A DNA stretch of 23,373 nucleotides from Aquificota bacterium (lineage in GTDB: Bacteria > Aquificota > Aquificia > Aquificales > Hydrogenothermaceae): assembly GCA_013153235.1 (NCBI GenBank), contig JAADEU010000113.1:1-23373 (forward strand). The letters are read 5' to 3'. This document shows positions 13,662-20,542 of the stretch, piece by piece. Within the stretch, counting starts at the first letter, position 1, and the number at the start of each line of letters is the position of its first letter. The notes below the pieces were generated by a model, which saw nothing but the letters and a program-made list of their open reading frames with translations, was not told where the DNA came from and searched no databases. The position numbers were made by a program, and so were the translations under genes.

Positions 13662-14687
13662 ATGATGCTGAGCTACAAAGATGCAGGGGTTGATATAGAA
13701 AAGGCTGACAGGTTCGTTCAGGAGATAAAAGGGCTTGTTAAGTCCACGTTTGATAAGAATGTCATAACTCCTATAGGGGGCTTTGCAGCTGCATATCTGC
13801 TGGAGATAGCAAAATATAAAGAGCCGGTAATAACCTCCTCTACAGACGGTGTTGGAACAAAGCTGAAGATAGCCCAGATAATGGACAGGCACGACACCAT
13901 AGGGATAGACCTTGTTGCCATGTGTGTAAATGACCTTGTGACAACAACATCAAAACCACTGTTTTTTCTGGATTACTTTGCCACAGGGAGGTTAAAACCT
14001 GAGGTTGCCGTTGATGTGGTAAAGGGTATCACAGAAGGGTGCAGACAGGCAGAATGTGCCCTTATAGGTGGAGAGACAGCGGAAATGCCAGGTATGTACG
14101 GTGAAGGGGAGTACGACCTTGCAGGTTTTGCCGTTGGTGTTGTTGAAAGGGAAAAAATGCTTGACGGCTCAAAAACGGAGGAAGGTGATGTTCTGATAGG
14201 TATTCCCTCTTCAGGGGTGCACAGCAACGGATATTCACTGGTGAGAAAACTGGTTGAGATAAAGGGTTATTCTTACGAAGACAGGATTGAAGAATTTGGT
14301 AAAACCCTTGGGGAAGAACTGCTGACACCTACCAAGATATACGTAAAACCTGTACTGAAACTGGCTGAGGAGCTTCCACTCCACGGGATAGCCCACATCA
14401 CAGGTGGTGGAATCCCGGGTAATCTGATTAGGGTCATAAATAAAGGTCTTAAAGCGGTTATAAATAAAAATAGCTGGGATGTTCCCCCTGTTTTCCGCTG
14501 GATAATGGAAGAGGGGAATGTTCCTGAAGAGGAGATGTTCAGAACGTTTAATATGGGCATAGGGATGATTGTCATTCTTCCTGAAGAATCGGCAGAAAGG
14601 GCCGTTAAAATTCTGGAGGAAACAGGCGAAAAAGGATACATTATAGGCTCACTGAAGAGAGGCGAAAGGTCTGTTGAGATTGTTTAA
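13662..14687 (+). CDS. purM: Phosphoribosylformylglycinamidine cyclo-ligase (AIR synthase)
   Basis: 341 residues, the normal length. PurM closes the imidazole ring of AIR using ATP, the fifth step of purine synthesis. Motifs: TDGVGTKLKIA (61-71), the GGETAEMPGMY block (136-146), SSGVHSNGYSLVRKL, and HITGGGIPGNL in the C-terminal AIRS domain. Two ATGs stand in tandem at 13662 and 13665. GGAGAAGG lies immediately upstream, so either may be used, giving 341 or 340 residues. There are 8 nt after the previous stop, implying co-transcription with pgpA and the L,D-transpeptidase gene. Confidence 0.97.
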   Translation: MMLSYKDAGVDIEKADRFVQEIKGLVKSTFDKNVITPIGGFAAAYLLEIAKYKEPVITSSTDGVGTKLKIAQIMDRHDTIGIDLVAMCVNDLVTTTSKPLFFLDYFATGRLKPEVAVDVVKGITEGCRQAECALIGGETAEMPGMYGEGEYDLAGFAVGVVEREKMLDGSKTEEGDVLIGIPSSGVHSNGYSLVRKLVEIKGYSYEDRIEEFGKTLGEELLTPTKIYVKPVLKLAEELPLHGIAHITGGGIPGNLIRVINKGLKAVINKNSWDVPPVFRWIMEEGNVPEEEMFRTFNMGIGMIVILPEESAERAVKILEETGEKGYIIGSLKRGERSVEIV

Positions 14688-14690
14688 ATC

Positions 14691-14705
14691 CCACCTGAGA
14701 GGTGG
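14691..14705 (+). promoter_or_regulatory. Hairpin sequestering the ribosome-binding site of the GH63-DUF547 gene
   Basis: CCACCT-GAG-AGGTGG is a perfect 6-bp stem with a 3-nt loop in the 24-nt gap after purM. The right arm AGGTGG is the only ribosome-binding site for the downstream ATG at 14712, with a 6-nt spacer. The site is therefore fully paired in the folded RNA. This may allow temperature-dependent or ribosome-coupled control. Confidence 0.5.
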
Positions 14706-14711
14706 TGCACT

Positions 14712-16793
14712 ATGCCCATACTGTCCTACGTGAAAAAAGCCAGAGAGATTCTGGATAAGAACTTTAACGGCAGGTATACAGTACCTTCTGTTCATCTGTA
14801 CCCCCATCAGTGGAACTGGGACTCTGCCTTTATAGCCATAGGGTACTCAAGATACGACACAGACAGGGCTATTTTGGAGCTGAAATCTCTATTTGATGCC
14901 CAGTGGAAAAATGGGATGCTCCCCCACATCGTTTTCAACAGGGACAACCTGGGCAGGTACTTTCCTGAACCTGATTTCTGGCAGGCTGAGAGCTCAGGAC
15001 TTGTACCGGAAGGATTCCTGACCTCAGGTATAACACAGCCCCCTATACACGCATACGCTGCCCTGAAGATTTACGAAAACTCAAAGGACAAAGAGAAAGT
15101 AAAACAGTTTCTGAAATGGCTGTACCCCAGACTGATAAAACTCCACAGGTATTTCTACCTTGAGAGGAACCCTGACGATAACGGACTGATTTATATAAGA
15201 CATCCCTGGGAATCCGGAATGGACAACTCGCCTATGTGGGACCCTGTTCTGGACAGGATAGACCTGTCAAAGGTAGACGTTCCACCTTTCAAAAGGAAAG
15301 ATGACAAAATCATAGACCCTGAGCAAAGACCCAGAGACGAGGATTATAAGAGGTACATCTATCTGGTGGACATATTCAGAAGGCACAGATACGACGAGAG
15401 GAAGATATTCCACGACTGTCCGTTTATCGTGATAGACCCCCTGTTTAATTCCATTCTGGCAGCCTCAAATGAGGCATTGATGAAAATAGGGGACATACTG
15501 GGTGAAAACTGGAAACAGGCAGAGGAGTGGTATCTGACAACATCCAGGTCTATGAGGGATGTCCTTTACAGCAAGCAGAAAAAGATATTCTATGCCTACG
15601 ATTACATTGAGAAAAAACAGATACAGGTGGAAACATCTGCAGGATTTATGCCCCTTTTTGGTGGGGTTGCATCCCACACGCAGGCCCTTGAGATACTGGA
15701 ATATATGAACTCTGCAAGCTTCTGTAAAATCCATGAGAATAACTGTTTTGCGATTCCTAACTACGATAAAACCAAAAAAGATTTCAGCAGGAAGAACTAC
15801 TGGAGGGGTCCTGTCTGGATAAATATAAACTGGATGCTCTACCAGGGACTGAAGAGGTACAGATTCCGCCAGAAGGCGGAGCAGCTTGAAAAGACCATAA
15901 TAGAACTCCCTGTAAGGTTTGGTTTTTATGAGTATTTTGATTCCAAATACGGAACAGGATACGGCACAAAGGATTTTTCCTGGACGGCGGCCCTTTTTAT
16001 AGACCTTGTTTATGACTATAATGAAAACAGCCTTCTGAAGAAGGATATATACATCAGAACCCTTGATGGTGAGCAGATTCTCAATCCAGACAGGAATTCC
16101 ATAGCCATAACAGACCCGGAGGAGATTTTTTCAGAGTTTAATAATCTGACGGAGAAAATAATCGGCAGATTTGTGAAAAACGGCTCTGTTAACTACTCAA
16201 AAATAAGACTCTCACCTGAATACAAGCTCTTTCAGAACATAGCAGGTAAGCTTGCCGACTTTGACCTGGACTTCCTTGAAACAGAGGATATGAAAAAATC
16301 GTTCTGGATTAACCTGTACAATATGATGGTTATCGATTTTGTCCTGAAAATGAAGGTAAACAGGTCTGTAAGGGAGATACAGGGATTCTTTACAGGCTTA
16401 AAGTACACCATTAATGGAAAAAACTACTCCCTGGCAGATATTGAGAATATCCTCAGATGTTTCCCTGACAGGGAGAGACTGATTTTGTCCCTTGTTAAAG
16501 GTACCCAGTCGTCTCCACCACTGAGGTTTATATCCCCCATGGAGGTGGAGGACAGCATCCAGAATGCTGTGAAGGATTTTATTAACGGTCCGGAGGTTAT
16601 GGTCTTTCCTGAGGAGAATGCACTTCTGGTTTCTGAGCTGTTCAGGTGGAACAGGCCTCTTTTTATGCCTGAGGAAAAGCTCATCTCCTTTATAAAGGAA
16701 CATATCATTGATGAGAGGAAGAGGGAGTTTCTTTCAGGAAATAACGGTATAAAGGTGGACTACCTGTTTTATGACTGGTATCTGAACAGTTAA
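14712..16793 (+). CDS. GH63-type glycosidase (mannosyl/glucosylglycerate hydrolase-like) fused to DUF547
   Basis: 693 residues in two parts. Residues 1 to about 440 form an (alpha/alpha)6-barrel of the GH63 mannosylglycerate/glucosylglycerate hydrolase type: HLYPHQWNWDSAFIAIGY (28-45), WESGMDNSPMWD (166-177, with D171 the likely general acid), YWRGPVWININWML (363-376), FYEYFD (405-410, with E407 the likely base) and YGTKDFSWTAAL. Residues from about 475 match DUF547: FWINLYNMMVID (531-542) and YSLADIENILR (572-582). The segment corresponding to the DUF547 'CxxxSCPPxR' reads GTQSSPPLR, so its cysteines are missing. There is no signal peptide, so it is cytoplasmic. It is probably a compatible-solute hydrolase. 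The substrate is inferred from family resemblance and from glucosylglycerate synthesis known in Persephonella. Confidence 0.82.
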   Translation: MPILSYVKKAREILDKNFNGRYTVPSVHLYPHQWNWDSAFIAIGYSRYDTDRAILELKSLFDAQWKNGMLPHIVFNRDNLGRYFPEPDFWQAESSGLVPEGFLTSGITQPPIHAYAALKIYENSKDKEKVKQFLKWLYPRLIKLHRYFYLERNPDDNGLIYIRHPWESGMDNSPMWDPVLDRIDLSKVDVPPFKRKDDKIIDPEQRPRDEDYKRYIYLVDIFRRHRYDERKIFHDCPFIVIDPLFNSILAASNEALMKIGDILGENWKQAEEWYLTTSRSMRDVLYSKQKKIFYAYDYIEKKQIQVETSAGFMPLFGGVASHTQALEILEYMNSASFCKIHENNCFAIPNYDKTKKDFSRKNYWRGPVWININWMLYQGLKRYRFRQKAEQLEKTIIELPVRFGFYEYFDSKYGTGYGTKDFSWTAALFIDLVYDYNENSLLKKDIYIRTLDGEQILNPDRNSIAITDPEEIFSEFNNLTEKIIGRFVKNGSVNYSKIRLSPEYKLFQNIAGKLADFDLDFLETEDMKKSFWINLYNMMVIDFVLKMKVNRSVREIQGFFTGLKYTINGKNYSLADIENILRCFPDRERLILSLVKGTQSSPPLRFISPMEVEDSIQNAVKDFINGPEVMVFPEENALLVSELFRWNRPLFMPEEKLISFIKEHIIDERKREFLSGNNGIKVDYLFYDWYLNS

Positions 16794-16847
16794 TCCGCCC
16801 CTCCCGTCCCTTTAACTGGTAGGCCGTCCCCCCATCCTACCGGTTTT
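16794..16847 (+). other. C-rich 3' untranslated element ending in a C-loop terminator
   Basis: Directly after the glycosidase stop the message contains CCCCTCCC (16798-16805) and GTCCC, including a CCTCC anti-Shine-Dalgarno word. The terminator hairpin follows, with a loop that is itself C-rich (CCGTCCCCCCAT). The layout, C-rich run then terminator, repeats that at 2731-2787. A 3'-UTR-derived regulatory RNA or a Rho-loading region are both possible readings. Confidence 0.35.
16814..16847 (+). terminator. Intrinsic terminator after the GH63-DUF547 gene
   Basis: A 10-bp stem AACTGGTAGG/CCTACCGGTT (16814-16823 with 16836-16845, one G-T wobble) has a 12-nt loop and ends in TTTT. The U-tract is short and overlaps the stem base. 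A second small inverted repeat, TCAATA-CACC-TATTGA (16862-16877), follows without a U-tract. Confidence 0.65.
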
Positions 16848-16958
16848 ATCAATAAGACTTTTCAATACACCTATTGAGGGTTTAAATATAATTTTATATC
16901 AAAAATAGTTTTTGTAAATACTATCATTGCTATTTTTATGTCTGATAGACCTCTCAGG

Positions 16959-16967
16959 TGTTATAAT
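16959..16967 (+). promoter_or_regulatory. Extended -10 promoter of purN
   Basis: TGTTATAAT (TGn plus a perfect TATAAT) lies 21 nt before the purN ATG. No clear -35 box is seen, as expected for extended -10 promoters. The AT-rich stretch upstream (16878-16940) contains no gene. Confidence 0.65.
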
Positions 16968-16988
16968 TACAGAAAAAAAGGAAAAATA

Positions 16989-17636
16989 ATGAACATAGTC
17001 GCTCTTATCTCCGGAAGAGGTTCAAATCTCAGGGCCATTGCCGAGGCGTTCCGGTCCGGAAAGATAAAGGGAAGAATATCACTTGTTATATCCAATAAAA
17101 AGGATGCCCCTGGACTGGATGTTGCCAGGGGGTATGGGATAAAAGGAGAGTTCATAGACCCTAAAGGTTTCCAGGGAAGGGAGGAGTACGACAGATACCT
17201 TATAGATAGAATAAACATGGAAAATCCTGACCTTGTTGTGCTTGCCGGTTATATGAGGATACTGTCCGATGCTTTTATAGAGGCTTTCGAGGGGAAACTG
17301 ATTAATATTCATCCTTCGCTTATACCGGCGTTTAAAGGACTCCATGCCCAGAGACAGGCCGTTGAGTTTGGGGTAAGATTTTCCGGATGTACAGTCCATT
17401 ATGTCACAAAGGACCTGGATGCAGGACCTGTTATTGTTCAGGCTGTAGTGCCTGTGAATCCGGATGATACTGAGCAGTCCCTTTCAGAAAAAATTCTGTC
17501 GTATGAGCACAGGATTTACCCCCAGGCCATAAAATGGATTTCAGAAGGAAGGGTAAAAATAAATGGGAGGACTGTTGTGGTTGAAGGTGCCAGGTACAAC
17601 AGCCTTCCTGTTAATCCTGAGCTTGAGGATTTTTAA
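16989..17636 (+). CDS. purN: Phosphoribosylglycinamide formyltransferase (GART)
   Basis: 215 residues, normal for PurN, which transfers formyl from 10-formyl-THF to GAR. The start is MNIVALISGRGSNL at 16989 with AAGGA upstream. The longer frame from 16938 would include the promoter and a non-conserved leader, so it was not used. SGRGSNL (8-14) binds phosphate. The catalytic triad is visible: N106 and H108 in NIHPSL, and D144 in DAGP. LAGYMRIL and PAFKGLHAQRQA are also typical. The gene ends convergently with the cytochrome gene, sharing 4 nt (TTAA), so no terminator fits between them. Confidence 0.96.
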   Translation: MNIVALISGRGSNLRAIAEAFRSGKIKGRISLVISNKKDAPGLDVARGYGIKGEFIDPKGFQGREEYDRYLIDRINMENPDLVVLAGYMRILSDAFIEAFEGKLINIHPSLIPAFKGLHAQRQAVEFGVRFSGCTVHYVTKDLDAGPVIVQAVVPVNPDDTEQSLSEKILSYEHRIYPQAIKWISEGRVKINGRTVVVEGARYNSLPVNPELEDF

Positions 17637-20005
17637 TCCCAGCCTTTTTCCACAATCTCCCTTGATTTTTTGTAAGGGTATTTTTTAATCAGCTCTTCTA
17701 TGGAGAGCTTCTGGTCACCCTCCCTCATAAAATGTATCAGAACAACGGAAGCCCAGTAATCATTTTCGTAGGGTGTTCCTGTTAGCTGTACAGGTACACC
17801 TTTGCTGTTTACCGTATGGCAGGCGGCACATGTTACAGGTCCTGTGTACTTTCCGTCAGGTGAGAATTGAAGAGCCTGTCTGTGGGTTGTGAGGTCCACG
17901 GTTCTTTCCTCTCCTTCGTATCTGACAGGGTAAAGTCCGTGGGGTGATTCATGGCATGTCTGACAGGCTATAAGCCCGTGAGCCTTTGAGTATCTGTAAA
18001 GGGAGTATTTCCTTGGCTGGTCTATAGGGAAGTACCTGCCCCCTTCACTCTCAACAAACGGTGCTATGTGGCAGTCTGCACAGTGGGGTTCTGAGGCTGA
18101 AAGCCACCAGTCACTGCCGGCAGATGCGTCTCTGTAGCTTACCGGTTTACCCTTTTCGCTGAACCAGGGAAGAAGCTCAAGGTTTCCGTCTTTGTCTGTG
18201 TGGGCTTTTACTATTACGGCAGGTCTGTGTTTTTTGTAAAAATCATAAACAGGGTTTTGGTCTTTTGTAATCTTGGGGTCTGCAAAGTAATCCCTGAATC
18301 TCTTTTCATCTCCACCGGCAACAGCCTTTATAACTTCCTGAATACTTTTATTTCTCAGCGTCTTACCCTTCTGCAGAACAGGGTCTTCCAGATTGTCGTA
18401 CCGGTAAAGTTCCTGTGTGAGGAAGTTATGGCAGTTTGTACAGGTAAGACCCCTAATCTCTTTTATTTTTCTGCCTTTTTCATCCCTCTTGCTTACATTT
18501 TCAAGGAACCATTTACCAATACTGTTGAGGAAGAACGGAGGTTTTACATCTAGATTTGTATGGGCATCCCTTCTCAGATAGCAGCCTCCACCTGCAATCC
18601 TCTGGTCTTTTTCGGAGAAACGGGGATTTCCTTCCTCATCTATAATCTGGAATGGATTGGTTGCAAAGTCGTTCATCTCCTCAGACTGCCAGTGGGTAGG
18701 GTGACATGCCTGGCAGTTCTGGGTTCTTCCTGCCCCGTCAGGCATTGGGACGGCAATAGCATGTCTGGCGTGTATGGCCTCTGTAAGGGGTTTTGCCTTT
18801 ACGAGTTTGTATCCTGAGGCTGTTGGTCTTGGTGACTGTAAATTTCCGGAGATGTTATCCCCGTGGCAGTCTGCACAGTATACCGCACCAACGGAACCCA
18901 GTCTGTTTGTTGGAGCCTCCGGATTGTATTCCCTGAGAAAGTCTGTTTTGTATTTTCTGTCGTGGAGTTCCAGGATGTTGATAGATGCCTGTGCCTGTCT
19001 TGCCATAAATTCGGATATATCAGGGTAGTTTTTCTTCCAGTAGCTGTATTCCTTATCAAACAGCTTCAGCCCTTTATTTCTGGAAAGCCTTGCTGCAATA
19101 CCTTCACCTGAGTGGCAGGTATAACAGTTTGGTATGTCCACAGGGTTTGTCCCGAAGAATGATACGATTTTCCCATTGTCATAGACAGGCCTTCCATCAT
19201 CCCTGTACAGCTCAACAACGGAAACCTGATACGGCTGAAAATCCTTATTTGTGATACTCCTGATGGTTCCTTTCCTTCTACTGTCATTAAATGCCGTCAA
19301 TGGTAGACCAAGGGCATCCCAGATGTACGATGCTGTAAGAACCAGAGGTACATTTTTTACCTGGGGAATCTGTGAATCTGTAAAGACGATATTTCCCCCT
19401 TTTCTGCCGGCAAACTCCATAAATCCACCTGACAGTGGTTTTCCACTTGGACCGGCATCTACAGGAATCTGTATCTCCCTGCCTATCCTCAGCCTGTTGT
19501 CTTCAGACCAGTTTTCCGGAATTGTACCTTCAAGGTCTTTGTATATAAACAGGTGGGTCCAGACGTAATTAGCCAGATTATCTCCAGGGTCATTCATATC
19601 ACTGTCCTGATTTACATCCTTTGGAATCTGCCAGTATCTCATCTTATTTCCTTCACTGTAGGAGTTATCTTTCACGTAATAATAAAGTCTGAATTTATCG
19701 TCAGGGGTGAGCATCTGGGGTAGTTTGCCGTCTGTACCACACTTGAATGCCTGTGCCTGGATACTGTTATATGGCGGGATAACACAGCAGTAAGACATAT
19801 CGAATCCTACACAGTGCATTCCCAGTTCATAGTTTATAAAAATTGTGTACTGGTGCTGTGGACTGTAAGCCTGAATCTCCTTTCCCCCTACCTCTATTTT
19901 TACAGGTTTAAGATTTTTCAGTGAAAATGGTGGTTCTTCAGGGTAACCCCCGTAAGAACCGGATATGATACCGCACACCAGTGCGAAACTTATGGCTTTT
20001 TTCAT
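17633..20005 (-). CDS. Seven-heme periplasmic cytochrome c of unrecognised type
   Basis: 790 residues from the ATG at 20005, chosen because AGGAGGAGG lies 5 nt upstream and the protein then begins with a Sec signal peptide (MKKAISFALVCGIISGSYG). An upstream in-frame ATG at 20023 would include that site and was rejected. Seven CxxCH heme sites are seen, starting near residues 294, 377, 431, 522, 642, 681 and 726. The first 290 residues carry no heme motif but have Cys in GMHCVGF and SYCCVIPPYN, plus another further on. An additional Cys sits in GGGCYLRRDAH. It is likely a periplasmic electron carrier or reductase. The substrate is unknown, and I recognise no named enzyme such as octaheme tetrathionate reductase or NrfA. 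Confidence 0.85.
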   Translation of the reverse strand: MKKAISFALVCGIISGSYGGYPEEPPFSLKNLKPVKIEVGGKEIQAYSPQHQYTIFINYELGMHCVGFDMSYCCVIPPYNSIQAQAFKCGTDGKLPQMLTPDDKFRLYYYVKDNSYSEGNKMRYWQIPKDVNQDSDMNDPGDNLANYVWTHLFIYKDLEGTIPENWSEDNRLRIGREIQIPVDAGPSGKPLSGGFMEFAGRKGGNIVFTDSQIPQVKNVPLVLTASYIWDALGLPLTAFNDSRRKGTIRSITNKDFQPYQVSVVELYRDDGRPVYDNGKIVSFFGTNPVDIPNCYTCHSGEGIAARLSRNKGLKLFDKEYSYWKKNYPDISEFMARQAQASINILELHDRKYKTDFLREYNPEAPTNRLGSVGAVYCADCHGDNISGNLQSPRPTASGYKLVKAKPLTEAIHARHAIAVPMPDGAGRTQNCQACHPTHWQSEEMNDFATNPFQIIDEEGNPRFSEKDQRIAGGGCYLRRDAHTNLDVKPPFFLNSIGKWFLENVSKRDEKGRKIKEIRGLTCTNCHNFLTQELYRYDNLEDPVLQKGKTLRNKSIQEVIKAVAGGDEKRFRDYFADPKITKDQNPVYDFYKKHRPAVIVKAHTDKDGNLELLPWFSEKGKPVSYRDASAGSDWWLSASEPHCADCHIAPFVESEGGRYFPIDQPRKYSLYRYSKAHGLIACQTCHESPHGLYPVRYEGEERTVDLTTHRQALQFSPDGKYTGPVTCAACHTVNSKGVPVQLTGTPYENDYWASVVLIHFMREGDQKLSIEELIKKYPYKKSREIVEKGWD

Positions 20006-20025
20006 TAAAACCTCCTCCTTCATAT

Positions 20026-20034
20026 TTTATAGCA
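20026..20034 (-). promoter_or_regulatory. Possible promoter of the seven-heme cytochrome gene
   Basis: TGCTATAAA on the minus strand (extended -10) would give a very short leader of about 14 nt. An alternative is TTGATT (20069-20064), a 17-nt spacer, TAGTAT (20046-20041), with a leader of about 29 nt. Confidence 0.4.
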
Positions 20035-20077
20035 GAATATATACTAAATATATTTCTGTTATAAATCAAGGGCAAAT

Positions 20078-20106
20078 TTCAAAATAACGGGTATTGGCGT
20101 TATAAT
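20078..20106 (+). promoter_or_regulatory. Sigma-70-type promoter of the DUF2914 gene
   Basis: TTCAAA (20078-20083), exactly 17 nt, then a perfect TATAAT (20101-20106), 44 nt before the GTG start. A second upstream extended -10, TGTTATAAA (20057-20065), also faces this way. Confidence 0.6.
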
Positions 20107-20150
20107 TATTCAGATAAATGTTAATCGATTATTAATAAGGAGGGATAAAG

Positions 20151-20537
20151 GTGAGGAAGGTTCTTGCTATATTTCTGATTTTTGTTTCCGTTGCCGTTGC
20201 CCAGAGTGTCAAAGTTGAGGACATGCAGTTTGCCGTTGCCATCCAGGACAGGGAGCCTATAGGAATATCCGAAAGATTCCCACCGGATATCGGTAAGATT
20301 TACTGCTGGACAAAGGTAATTGCAGAAAAGGTTCCCACAAAAATCTACCATGTCTGGTACTACGGTGATAAAGAGATGGCAAGGGTAGAACTGGGTATTA
20401 CCTACCACACCTTCAGAACCTGGAGTTCAAAAAAGATACTGCCCCAGTGGACAGGAACCTGGAAGGTTGTTGTTGAGGACGAAGAGGGTAATAAGATAGC
20501 AGAAAAATCCTTTGAGATTACAGAGAACTGGCAGTGA
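20151..20537 (+). CDS. DUF2914 domain protein, exported
   Basis: 128 residues, starting at GTG with AGGAGG 7 nt upstream. A signal peptide (about 1-18, ending SVAVAQ) is followed by one DUF2914 domain filling the rest. The family core is seen in GKIYCWTKV (about 48-56), PTKIYHVWYYGDKEMARVEL (about 62-81), TWSSKKILPQWTGTWKVVV and AEKSFEI. One cysteine is present. The molecular role of DUF2914 is not established; it looks like a small beta-sandwich. It is transcribed divergently from the heme protein and ends 5 nt from the convergent flavoprotein gene. Confidence 0.85.
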   Translation: MRKVLAIFLIFVSVAVAQSVKVEDMQFAVAIQDREPIGISERFPPDIGKIYCWTKVIAEKVPTKIYHVWYYGDKEMARVELGITYHTFRTWSSKKILPQWTGTWKVVVEDEEGNKIAEKSFEITENWQ

Positions 20538-20542
20538 GGGGT

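Noticed and set aside
16938..16988. Upstream extension of purN by 17 codons
   Set aside because: It overlaps the TGTTATAAT promoter and lacks conservation; MNIVALISGRGSNL with AAGGA upstream is the normal PurN start.
20006..20023. Upstream ATG for the seven-heme cytochrome
   Set aside because: It would place the AGGAGGAGG ribosome-binding site inside the coding region and put charged residues ahead of a clean signal peptide.
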